From an uncultured Muribaculaceae bacterium (GTDB lineage: Bacteria > Bacteroidota > Bacteroidia > Bacteroidales > Muribaculaceae), in the NCBI GenBank assembly GCA_910586475.1, contig CAJUHM010000002.1:1-64000 (forward strand): a DNA stretch of 64,000 bases. Reading direction: 5' to 3'. Under the pieces are notes generated by a model. That model was not told where the DNA came from. It searched no databases and saw only the letters and a list, made by a program, of their open reading frames with translations. The position numbers and the translations under genes are program-made. Shown one piece after another: positions 52,747 through 60,866 of the stretch; positions within the stretch are counted from its first letter, which is position 1, and each line of letters starts with the position of its first letter.

Positions 52747-54225
52747 ATGGACCTTATTTCCGCAATTCTTCTTTCCGTTTCATTATTGCCTGCCGACAGT
52801 GCGATGGTTTCGATTGCTGCGCCGGCCTACGAGAATCCCGTCGTGTGCCAGTGGATGCTGTCTGAAAGTCAAAGCTCTATCGGTGTCGGCTACCACAACA
52901 GGCGTCTGAACCGAGCAGTCGATTATCAGCAGGGAACCGGTGACGACTACTGGGCGATCGGTGCGGAAACTTATCTTAAGCATGGGACCTCGACAATCTG
53001 GGGTGATGCTTCATACCGAAATGGACATCAGCGTTCAGTTGTCTGGAATGAGACTGCGGACGCAGATCTCCTCTATCCCTATCTGACAGCCGATTCGGTC
53101 GGCGGCGATCTCAATTCGGAGCGTTATCGTTTTGCCGGAGGATATGCCGATTGTCGCGGTGACTGGGCCTGGGGGGCTTCGATTGCCTATGATGCAGGAC
53201 TTTATTACCGGAATGTTGACCCGCGTCCGCGCAATGTTACCGGACTGCTTGCCGTGTCTGCCGGAGCCGGACGCCGTATAGCCGGAAGCTATTTCGGAGC
53301 ATTGTCGCTCAATTATGCCAAATACAAGCAGACGAGCGATATCGATTTCGTCAGTCAGCTTGGGGTCGAGAAGATTTATCATCTGACAGGCCTTGGCAAC
53401 CACTATAACCGTTTTGCCGGAGTCGGAGCTGAATCCTACTACAATGGCGACCGCTATGGGCTGACGGCCAATCTCTATCCCTCGTCGGGGCGAGGGCTTG
53501 CGCTGACAGCCGACTTCTCACGGTTCACATTCGATAAGGTGCTGACGGCTCTCAATAAACTGCCGCTTGCCAGCGTGTGGCACAACACTATGACGCTTCA
53601 GGGCGTCTGGATGATGCCCGGTCGCGTCCATGACTGGTCGATCGGGGCCGGGCTGGAGGTCTATCGGCGCCACGGGAGCGAGAATGTGTTCGGGGATGCC
53701 TCTTCGAATGTCTATCCGATGATCGCCTCCCTCGAGATGTATGCCGATAATGCGTGGACTCCTTCGCTGACAGCATTGTGGCAGTTCCATCCCTCCGGAC
53801 CGGGATTCTTTATGTCCGCCCAGGTCACCGGACGCTGGCTGCATCGCTCCGAGGTCTATTCCACTCCGCGTCGCCGGATGCTGACCAACCGGTTCAACCT
53901 TCAGGCCGAGACTCTTGTCTCATGGCCTGTCGGCAGCCGGTGGAGAATGACCGCTGCAGCCGGAGCGGCCATGTACCGGCCGTTCGGATGTTCGTTGCGT
54001 CTTGATGAGGCTGAGTTCCAGAACCCGTCCGGACTGATAGCGGTCGAACACCATCGTTATGTCACTCTTTCTTCCGCTGCCACCGATTTCAATCTCCGGT
54101 TCGGAGCGCAGCGGCGTCTCAGCTCTAAGCTTGAACTGGCTTTGTCAGTCCGCTGGGATCATGAATCCTATGTAGCGTCGATCCGTTCAAACACCCTCTC
54201 ATCCTCACTGTCCATAGTTTTTTGA
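52747..54225 (+). CDS. outer-membrane beta-barrel protein, DUF6850-like
   Basis: 492 residues. A short N-terminal signal (MDLISAILLSVSLLPADS) is followed by alternating hydrophobic/aromatic strands throughout (GVGYHNRRLNRAVDYQQGTGDDYWAIG; WGDASYRNGHQRSV; FGALSLNYAKYKQ), ending with Phe (LSIVF), as expected for a barrel inserted by the Bam machinery. The DUF6850 name is from memory of the usual neighbour of DUF4876 lipoproteins. It starts 18 bp after the DUF4876 gene. Role unknown, perhaps a helper of the TonB receptor. Confidence 0.75.
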   Translation: MDLISAILLSVSLLPADSAMVSIAAPAYENPVVCQWMLSESQSSIGVGYHNRRLNRAVDYQQGTGDDYWAIGAETYLKHGTSTIWGDASYRNGHQRSVVWNETADADLLYPYLTADSVGGDLNSERYRFAGGYADCRGDWAWGASIAYDAGLYYRNVDPRPRNVTGLLAVSAGAGRRIAGSYFGALSLNYAKYKQTSDIDFVSQLGVEKIYHLTGLGNHYNRFAGVGAESYYNGDRYGLTANLYPSSGRGLALTADFSRFTFDKVLTALNKLPLASVWHNTMTLQGVWMMPGRVHDWSIGAGLEVYRRHGSENVFGDASSNVYPMIASLEMYADNAWTPSLTALWQFHPSGPGFFMSAQVTGRWLHRSEVYSTPRRRMLTNRFNLQAETLVSWPVGSRWRMTAAAGAAMYRPFGCSLRLDEAEFQNPSGLIAVEHHRYVTLSSAATDFNLRFGAQRRLSSKLELALSVRWDHESYVASIRSNTLSSSLSIVF

Positions 54226-54251
54226 TAATTATTTCAATCCTAAAATAACAG

Positions 54252-57074
54252 ATGAATAAACTGACAAAAATCTTCATTTCCGCCGCCGCAATGGCGAGCG
54301 CTCTGACTTCGTCGGCTCTTAATCCGCTGCCGCCCGATCCGGAAGTCCGCAGGGGTGTGCTGCCCAACGGGCTGACATATTATCTGCGCCACAACGACCG
54401 GCCCTCGCGCCAGGCTGATTTCTATATCGCTATGCGCGTCGGCTCGGTCAACGAAAACGACAATCAGCGCGGACTCGCTCATTTTCTGGAACATATGTGT
54501 TTCAACGGAACGCGTCATTTTCCGGGCAATTCGCTCATTTCATATCTCGAGTCGCTCGGAGTTAAGTTCGGAGCGAACCTGAATGCCTACACCTCAACCG
54601 ACGAGACGGTCTATAATATCTGTGAGGTTCCCTCCGGGAGAGTCTCGGCCCTCGACTCATGTCTTCTCATTCTGCGCGACTGGAGCAATGATCTTCTTCT
54701 CGAGCCGAAAGAGATCGACGCCGAACGCGGTGTCATAAAAGGTGAATGGCGTCAGCGCACCGCTCAGGCATCTTCTCGACTTCTCGAAAAAGCTCTGCCG
54801 GAAATATATCCCGGCTCGCCGTATGGCCATCGCATGCCGATCGGAAGCATGGAGATTGTCGAGAACTTCAAACCCCGCCAGCTGAAGGATTACTATAAGA
54901 AGTGGTATCATCCTCACAACCAGTGTGTCATCGTTGTCGGAGACATCGACCTCGACCACATGGAGGCGCAGATCCGGTCGCTATGGTCCGATGTGAAATC
55001 GCCGAAAGGTGCGGTCGCGTTCGATCCTCCCGCCATTCCGGCAAATGCAAGCCCGATCGCTTCCGTGCAGACCGACCCCGAGCAGTCGGCCTCGACACTC
55101 AGTCTCTATATCAAACACCCCTCGATTGCCGACTCGCTTGACAATACGATCGCGTCGCTTCGCGACGAAGTTGTCAGATCTATGGTCTGCCGTATGCTTG
55201 CCGAGCGCCTGACTGAAGTTGAGAACGCTTCGGAGTCGCCGATTCTCTCCACAGCCATCGGCGACATGAAGTTTCTTCTTTCGCGCGGACAGCAGGCTAT
55301 GATTCTCCGCACTCCCGTCAAAAAAGGACGAGTCAGAGATGCTGTTACGGCATTGTCGGCCGAGATCAAGCGTGCGGCTGTCCACGGATTCCTCCCGACC
55401 GAGTTCGAGCGAGCCACGATCGATGAGAAGGCGGAGATGGAGAAAGCCTATGCGGAGCGGACCACCACAACCAACACCGACTATGCGCGCGGCTATGTGC
55501 GCCATTATCTCGACGGCGGTCCGCTTCTTTCGGCCGAACAGCGCTACAAAATGATGAAAGGCGTTGTCGCACAGGTGAAAATGTCTGACTGCAACGCCTA
55601 CATACGCTCGCTTGTCAGGGAGAATGATGCCGATGTCGTGATGGTTGCCTATCTGCCGCAGACCGATGCGACAACAGCTTCCGACCTCGTATCGGCCTAT
55701 ACTTCAGTTTCTGCAGCCGATCTGGAAGCCTATGCCGACAAGTCTGTGTCGGGCGAGATTCTCAAGGAGGAACCGGTTGCCGGTTCTGTTGTCGACGAGT
55801 CGGATCTGCCCCGGTTCGGAGCTAAGAAATGGACTTTGTCGAACGGGATCACTGTCTATTTGCGTCCGTCGGATCATCAGGCCGACCGCGTCACGATCAC
55901 CGGCTACAGCCAGGGAGGCTTCTCTCAGAACTATGACCCGGCGCTTGCACCCGAATACAAGACTCTCAACGATGCCCTCTCGATCAGCGCTGCCGGCGAC
56001 TATTCCGCCGATGATCTGCGCCGTCTGCTTGTCGGAAAACAGGTGAAAGCCCGCATCGCCGTAGACAATATGGATGAGGCTATAACGGCCACCTCCTCCC
56101 GCCGCGATCTTTGTGACGCATTCCGTCTGATCTATCTGAAATCAACCGGACTACGTCCGGATCACGCAGCCTTCGACCGTCTGATCGACCGCCAGAAATC
56201 ACATATCGCCGACAACCGCTCGAATCCGACCTTTGCTATGGGAGATTCGATCCACGCATATGTCTACGGGCGTCACCCTCTCGGGGTGAAACTCTCGCCG
56301 GAAGCGGTTGCCGGAGTCGATTATGATAAGATTTTCGAGATCTATCGCGACCGTTTCGGAGATATGTCTGATTTTGCATTCTTCGTATCGGGCGACTTCG
56401 ATGCAGATTCTCTCAGAGACTATGTCTGCCGCTACATCGCCTCACTCCCGGGGGCCGGGCGCATGGAAAAACCTAAGGATATCAATTACCGCTATGGGCT
56501 GACACCCGAATCGGCCCGCTTCACGATGCCGATGCAGACACCACAGTCGATCGTCTACAGTTTCTATCATTCTCCGTGTGAATTCAATCTTAAGAACCGG
56601 ATTCTCGCCCAGATCGCAGGAACTGTTCTTCAGAACAAACTGCGCGAAGACCTGCGCGAGAAGCGCGGCTGGACCTATGGGGTCAAGACCCATATCGGGC
56701 TGAATGCATGTTATAACGGCGATGATCCCTCACTTGCGATCATGCCTGTCTACATTCGTGTCGCCCCCGAAAATGCCGCTGCCACATTCGGAATTGTCTA
56801 TTCGACAATGCGCTCGCTTGCAGATGTTTCCGCTATCGATGCAGCTGAAGTTGACAGAATCAGGGAGTATATGCTGAAAAACTATTCAGCCGCCCTCAAC
56901 GACAACGGCTTCTGGGAATCGGTCATGAGAATCTATCACACCTATGGGGTTGACATGGTTTCGGACTATGAGAAGACACTTCGCGATGTGACTCCTCAGG
57001 ATGTGGCCGGTTTTGTCCGTGAGATACTCCTTCCGGCTCGCCGCATGCAGCTTGAAATGTCTCCTGAGCAGTGA
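54252..57074 (+). CDS. M16-family zinc peptidase (pitrilysin/PqqL type), exported
   Basis: 940 residues. Signal peptide ending ALTSSAL. The N-terminal M16 domain has the inverted zinc motif HFLEH (HxxEH) in AHFLEHMCFNGT, with the third ligand Glu in EIDAERGVIKGEW about 75 residues later. A second, inactive M16 half starts near FGAKKWTLSNGITVYLRPS, and the R/Y pair near the C-terminus is seen in LREDLREKRGWTYGV. Two-domain periplasmic M16 enzymes degrade peptides, sometimes together with TonB receptors (PqqL/FusC precedent). Last gene of the operon, 26 bp after the barrel gene. Confidence 0.93.
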   Translation: MNKLTKIFISAAAMASALTSSALNPLPPDPEVRRGVLPNGLTYYLRHNDRPSRQADFYIAMRVGSVNENDNQRGLAHFLEHMCFNGTRHFPGNSLISYLESLGVKFGANLNAYTSTDETVYNICEVPSGRVSALDSCLLILRDWSNDLLLEPKEIDAERGVIKGEWRQRTAQASSRLLEKALPEIYPGSPYGHRMPIGSMEIVENFKPRQLKDYYKKWYHPHNQCVIVVGDIDLDHMEAQIRSLWSDVKSPKGAVAFDPPAIPANASPIASVQTDPEQSASTLSLYIKHPSIADSLDNTIASLRDEVVRSMVCRMLAERLTEVENASESPILSTAIGDMKFLLSRGQQAMILRTPVKKGRVRDAVTALSAEIKRAAVHGFLPTEFERATIDEKAEMEKAYAERTTTTNTDYARGYVRHYLDGGPLLSAEQRYKMMKGVVAQVKMSDCNAYIRSLVRENDADVVMVAYLPQTDATTASDLVSAYTSVSAADLEAYADKSVSGEILKEEPVAGSVVDESDLPRFGAKKWTLSNGITVYLRPSDHQADRVTITGYSQGGFSQNYDPALAPEYKTLNDALSISAAGDYSADDLRRLLVGKQVKARIAVDNMDEAITATSSRRDLCDAFRLIYLKSTGLRPDHAAFDRLIDRQKSHIADNRSNPTFAMGDSIHAYVYGRHPLGVKLSPEAVAGVDYDKIFEIYRDRFGDMSDFAFFVSGDFDADSLRDYVCRYIASLPGAGRMEKPKDINYRYGLTPESARFTMPMQTPQSIVYSFYHSPCEFNLKNRILAQIAGTVLQNKLREDLREKRGWTYGVKTHIGLNACYNGDDPSLAIMPVYIRVAPENAAATFGIVYSTMRSLADVSAIDAAEVDRIREYMLKNYSAALNDNGFWESVMRIYHTYGVDMVSDYEKTLRDVTPQDVAGFVREILLPARRMQLEMSPEQ

Positions 57075-57097
57075 GAGGCCTCACTCTCTGCAATCTG

Positions 57098-57131
57098 CGC
57101 CCTGCCGGTAGCTCCCCGCTCCGGCAGGGCG
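57098..57131 (+). terminator. terminator of the TonB receptor-M16 operon
   Basis: 11-bp perfect GC-rich stem CGCCCTGCCGG (57098-57108) / CCGGCAGGGCG (57121-57131), followed by TTGTCTGT. The T tract is weak. It is 24 bp after the M16 stop. Confidence 0.65.
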
Positions 57132-57196
57132 TTGTCTGTATGAGCGGTCTCAAGTCGTTCGTGGAGTTAATATTAGTTAAGCCGGCGCCGGTCCGG

Positions 57197-57226
57197 ATTG
57201 TGGCGTTGGGAAAATGATTAAATTTG
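57197..57226 (+). promoter_or_regulatory. promoter placing transcription start at the ATG of the FtsB/DivIC-like gene
   Basis: ATTG (57197-57200), 18 nt, TAAATTTG (57219-57226), an exact TAnnTTTG. The -7 box lies after the first in-frame ATG (57214), so that codon cannot be in the transcript. Transcription would begin at about 57231-57233, at ATG 57232. Confidence 0.6.
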
Positions 57227-57231
57227 CATCC

Positions 57232-57537
57232 ATGAATTCTCCGCAACGCCGCACATTCGCCCAATGGTGCCGTCGATATATCTCGCCAAGTCTTATTGTG
57301 ACTGTGGCTATCATATCCTATATTCTTTTCTTCTCTGCCAACTCGGTTTCGGAGACTTATTTCTATGACCGTCAGATCGACTCTCTCAACGATGCGATCA
57401 GTCGTGCGGCTGACTCTTTGAAATATTATCAGGATCTTGAGCGTCGTCTCAATACCGATCCGGCAGCGATGGAGAAGGTTGTCCGCGAGAACTACCACAT
57501 GCAGCGTCCAGATGAGGATGTCTATGTCGTTCAGTAA
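57232..57537 (+). CDS. septum formation initiator family protein (FtsB/DivIC-like)
   Basis: 101 residues from ATG 57232 (MNSPQRRTFAQW); starting at 57214 would add six residues but overlaps the promoter. One membrane segment (about 20-40, LIVTVAIISYILFFSA) is followed by a periplasmic coiled coil (DRQIDSLNDAISRAADSLKYYQDLERRL) and the family motif MEKVVRENYHMQRPDEDVYVV. Members join the FtsL/FtsQ complex of the division site. It is followed 38 bp later by a 4-TM protein gene. Confidence 0.88.
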   Translation: MNSPQRRTFAQWCRRYISPSLIVTVAIISYILFFSANSVSETYFYDRQIDSLNDAISRAADSLKYYQDLERRLNTDPAAMEKVVRENYHMQRPDEDVYVVQ

Positions 57538-57575
57538 GCTAATCAGAACTCAAATAAGTCAAAACGAAAAAATAT

Positions 57576-57995
57576 ATGGCAGACAAAACATCGCGCAAAG
57601 CCCCCTTCATGCCTCGTCAGGCATGGCTTATCGCAGTCAATATAGGTCTTTTGCTGATAGTCATAGGTACAGCATTGCCTCTCTTCCATGTTCTTGGAGT
57701 TCCGGTCAAGGTCATCTATTCTCTCGGTGCGCTGACAGTGTTTGTCGGAAGGCTGTTTGCGCCTTCGGTCAAGGGTGAGTCTCTCAGAGTCAGACGCCTT
57801 TGTCGCCTCGAGATATGGGTCGGCATAATTTTCTGTGCAGGTGCGTTTTTCATGTGGTACACCCCGCAGCGCATGGACTGGATGGCTTTCACACTTGCCG
57901 GAGCTGCTGTCCAGGTCTACGTATCGATGGCTGTTCCTAAAGCACTTGCCAGCGAAAAAGACGCAGAAAAGTCGCGGCCGGTCAAGAAAAAGTGA
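57576..57995 (+). CDS. small integral membrane protein, four predicted TM segments
   Basis: 139 residues with hydrophobic segments at about 16-37, 44-62, 76-97 and 100-120 and a Lys-rich tail (KSRPVKKK). I do not recognise the family. Located between the FtsB/DivIC-like gene and coaX, same strand. Codon use looks like its neighbours. Function unknown. Confidence 0.75.
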   Translation: MADKTSRKAPFMPRQAWLIAVNIGLLLIVIGTALPLFHVLGVPVKVIYSLGALTVFVGRLFAPSVKGESLRVRRLCRLEIWVGIIFCAGAFFMWYTPQRMDWMAFTLAGAAVQVYVSMAVPKALASEKDAEKSRPVKKK

Positions 57996-58046
57996 CAAAA
58001 AAACAAAAAAGACGTCCTATAAGTCGCGATATTGATTCGGATTTCG

Positions 58047-58054
58047 TAATTTTG
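58047..58054 (+). promoter_or_regulatory. -7 box just upstream of coaX
   Basis: Exact TAATTTTG ending 7 nt before the coaX ATG, which would give a leaderless or almost leaderless transcript. No good -33 box at 18-20 nt. Confidence 0.45.
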
Positions 58055-58061
58055 CCCCCAA

Positions 58062-58796
58062 ATGTCGCTTAATTTAACAATCGATCAAGGAAATTCGGCC
58101 GCCAAGCTTGCTTTGTGGGACGGTCAGAAGATGGTTGACAGTCTTATCGTGACGTCGCTGACGCCCGATGGGATCGCGGGTTTCATTGCTCCCTACGGAG
58201 GCCATGTCGACTGTGCGATCTATTGTTCAGTCGTGACCCGCGGGACGGCAGTGATTGCAGCTCTCTCGCAAATCGCATCGCGGACTCTCCGCCTTCAGAG
58301 TGACACTCCGCTTCCGATCCGGATCGACTACGGAGCCTCGCTCGGAGCCGACCGGATTGCTGCCGCTGTAGGTGCCTCCTCGATTTTCTCTGGGAGGATG
58401 CTTCTGGTTGTTGACGCAGGAACGGCTGTCACTTATGATGCAGTCACCCCTGACGGAAGATTCATCGGGGGGAACATAGCCCCGGGAATGAACATGCGAC
58501 TCGAGGCTTTGCACCGCTTCACGGCCCGGTTGCCGCGCGTCACCGTTCCTCGTGAACTTCCGGTCGATGCCATTTTCGGGACAGACACCGCAAAGGCAAT
58601 GATTCTAGGGTCGGTCTACGGCATTATAGGAGCCATAACATATTATCAATCCAAACTGTCGGCTGATTCGCTGGTGGTCATGACCGGAGGCTGGGCCAAC
58701 GAACTCTCCAGACTCTGCGACTTCGACGTCCGCGTCGAGCCTGATCTTGTCAGCATAGGCTTAAACCGTATATTACTTTACAATGAAAATAAATAG
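58062..58796 (+). CDS. coaX: type III pantothenate kinase
   Basis: 244 residues. The ASKHA fold is marked by LTIDQGNSAAKLALWD (phosphate-binding DxGN variant with Gln in DQGNS), YGASLGADRIAAAVGA, VVDAGTAVTYDAV and GGNIAPGMNMRLEALH. It catalyses the first step of coenzyme A synthesis. The 3' end overlaps the next gene by 14 bp, suggesting translational coupling. It is first in a cluster with an outer-membrane barrel, lptC and a CNNM-type transporter. Confidence 0.94.
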   Translation: MSLNLTIDQGNSAAKLALWDGQKMVDSLIVTSLTPDGIAGFIAPYGGHVDCAIYCSVVTRGTAVIAALSQIASRTLRLQSDTPLPIRIDYGASLGADRIAAAVGASSIFSGRMLLVVDAGTAVTYDAVTPDGRFIGGNIAPGMNMRLEALHRFTARLPRVTVPRELPVDAIFGTDTAKAMILGSVYGIIGAITYYQSKLSADSLVVMTGGWANELSRLCDFDVRVEPDLVSIGLNRILLYNENK

Positions 58797-60033
58797 AAAA
58801 ATTCTCGTTGCATTCACAATCTTCCTGTCGGCCGCAACAGCTTTCGGACAGATCAGTTCTCCATATTCAAAGTTTGGCTACGGACTGCTTGACAATAATG
58901 CAACATCCGCCCAGACGCAGATGGGCGGTGTCGGCTATGCCATGAGCTCCGGCCGTCAGATCAATGTGATGAATCCTGCGTCATATGCGTCCGCTGACTC
59001 TCTGACATTTCTCTTTGATATGGGGGTTAACTTTTCCTCAAACCATTCGTCCGAGCTGAGCGCTTCCGGCGTCAAAAGTTCGGATACACGTCTTGGAGGC
59101 GGACTTGACTATATTACGCTTCAGGTGCCTATCGGCAAGCGCATGGGGGCCAGCCTCGGCTTTGTTCCATACAGTTCTGTCGGCTACTCTTTTGGCTCCG
59201 AAATCGAAAACGGACTCAATGAACGCCAGGGCGAAGGCGGCATCAATCAGCTCTATTTAGGTTTTGCCGGCCGCATATTCAAGGGGTTCAGTCTCGGTTT
59301 CAACGCCAGCTACATGTTCGGCAATATCATCAATGATGTGACGGTCACGACCGATGCCGGCTCGCAGTCGCTGTTCGAACAGGTGATTCAGGTGCGCGAC
59401 TTCCGCATCCAGCTCGGTGCGCAGTATAAGTTCGATATTGGCCGCGATCACAGAATCGGTGCAGGTCTTGTATATACGCCCGGCAAGGATCTGCTTGGAA
59501 AGGCGTGGGTGACCAAATATGACATCAATGCCGATGAAAAGCCGGACACTGTCGCTTCTGCGCGTCTGCGTCGCAATGCGGAACTCGCAGAGTCCTGGGG
59601 AGCCGGTCTGAGCTACGAATGGCAGAAAAAACTTCTCGTCGAGGCTGACTTTACGTATCAGCCCTGGAGTAAGGTGAAGACGCTTCAGCTCAAAGAGTTT
59701 CAGGGAACAAATTTTGCCGACCGCTATAAGATCGCGCTTGGCGGATCATTTACGCCCTCTCAGCGTGGAAACTATTTCAGCCGTGTGACCTATCGTCTTG
59801 GCGGATTCTATAACCGCGACTACATCATGGTCGGTGACCATAATGTGAAGGAATTCGGTGTCGGTTTCGGCTTCGGATTTCCTGCTCTCCAGTCGAAGAC
59901 ACTGATCAGCCTCGGCGTCGAGTACCGTCACCGTGCCGCAACGGATTCTCATCTGCTGAAAGAGAATTACATCAACGTCCGGCTCGGCATCAACTTCAAC
60001 GAACTCTGGTTCTTCCAGAATAAGATTAAATAA
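58783..60033 (+). CDS. outer-membrane protein, FadL/OMPP1-like barrel
   Basis: 416 residues. Signal peptide (ending ATAFGQ), then SSPYSKFGYGLLDNNATSAQTQMGGVGYAMS and INVMNPASYASADSL, the N-terminal pattern of FadL-like barrels of Bacteroidetes, then alternating strands to the C-terminus (NVRLGINFNELWFF). It overlaps coaX by 14 bp and precedes lptC by 56 bp. This coaX-barrel-lptC-CNNM order is a familiar Bacteroidetes arrangement (recalled). Transport substrate unknown. Confidence 0.8.
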   Translation: MKINRKILVAFTIFLSAATAFGQISSPYSKFGYGLLDNNATSAQTQMGGVGYAMSSGRQINVMNPASYASADSLTFLFDMGVNFSSNHSSELSASGVKSSDTRLGGGLDYITLQVPIGKRMGASLGFVPYSSVGYSFGSEIENGLNERQGEGGINQLYLGFAGRIFKGFSLGFNASYMFGNIINDVTVTTDAGSQSLFEQVIQVRDFRIQLGAQYKFDIGRDHRIGAGLVYTPGKDLLGKAWVTKYDINADEKPDTVASARLRRNAELAESWGAGLSYEWQKKLLVEADFTYQPWSKVKTLQLKEFQGTNFADRYKIALGGSFTPSQRGNYFSRVTYRLGGFYNRDYIMVGDHNVKEFGVGFGFGFPALQSKTLISLGVEYRHRAATDSHLLKENYINVRLGINFNELWFFQNKIK

Positions 60034-60089
60034 CAGACAATCAGTCTGTTCGTGAAGGGCCGTAATCCGGCACTCCGAATTGTCACGGA

Positions 60090-60866
60090 ATGAAGCATAC
60101 TGTCATAATATCTGACCGACGTTGTCCGGAAATCTCGCTGCGGATTCTTCCGATGGTGGTTTTCGGACTGCTTATGGCTATGGGGCTTATCTCCTGTGAG
60201 GAGAAAGAGCAGACACTGCTCAAGGGCAATTTCGATCCCGAAAAGTTTGCGACGATGACAACAACCGACGTCTCGACTCTGATTTCGGATTCGGGGGTGG
60301 TCCGGTATAAAATCGAATCTCCGGTCTGGTATGTCTACGATCAGGCCAAGCGGCCCCGCTGGAATTTTCCCAAGGGACTTCATCTCGAGAAATATAACGA
60401 TATGTTTCGTGTAGAGGCGGAGGTGAAGTGCGATTCGGCGGTCTATTTCAAGGATGAGCAGCTGTGGCGTCTCGACGGTTATGTCGAGATTGTCAATATC
60501 GCCGGCGAGAAATTCCTGACCCCTCAGCTCTACTGGGATCAGCGCCATCAGAAGCTCTATTCCGACTCGTTTATCCACATCGAGCGTCAGGGGCGCATTA
60601 TCGAGGGATACGGATTTACTTCCAACGAGCGCATGACCAACTATGAGGTGTTGAAGGTCATGGGCATGTTCCCTGCCGCCGATTTCACTCCGGGTGGCCG
60701 TCAGGACTCGACGCAGACTTCCGGCACCAGGCCGGCTGCGAACGGTTCAGCCGCTCCGAAGAAGGATACTACCGACTATCGTAACCCCGGCAGGCTAAAA
60801 ATCGTCGCTCCCTCAAACAGGGATGACTCCCGTACGTTCACTCCTAAAAACCCATTCTTGCCATGA
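60090..60866 (+). CDS. lptC: LPS export periplasmic protein LptC
   Basis: 258 residues. Lipobox-like LISC in GLLMAMGLISCEE. The LptC/OstA-like beta-jellyroll (about 55-200) is seen in MTTTDVSTLISDSGVVRYKIESP, FPKGLHLEKYND, AVYFKDEQLWRLDGYVEI and the LYWDQRHQKLYSDSFIHI segment. A low-complexity Ser/Thr/Pro tail follows (about 205-258). LptC receives lipopolysaccharide from the LptBFG complex. It overlaps the next gene by 4 bp. Confidence 0.88.
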   Translation: MKHTVIISDRRCPEISLRILPMVVFGLLMAMGLISCEEKEQTLLKGNFDPEKFATMTTTDVSTLISDSGVVRYKIESPVWYVYDQAKRPRWNFPKGLHLEKYNDMFRVEAEVKCDSAVYFKDEQLWRLDGYVEIVNIAGEKFLTPQLYWDQRHQKLYSDSFIHIERQGRIIEGYGFTSNERMTNYEVLKVMGMFPAADFTPGGRQDSTQTSGTRPAANGSAAPKKDTTDYRNPGRLKIVAPSNRDDSRTFTPKNPFLP

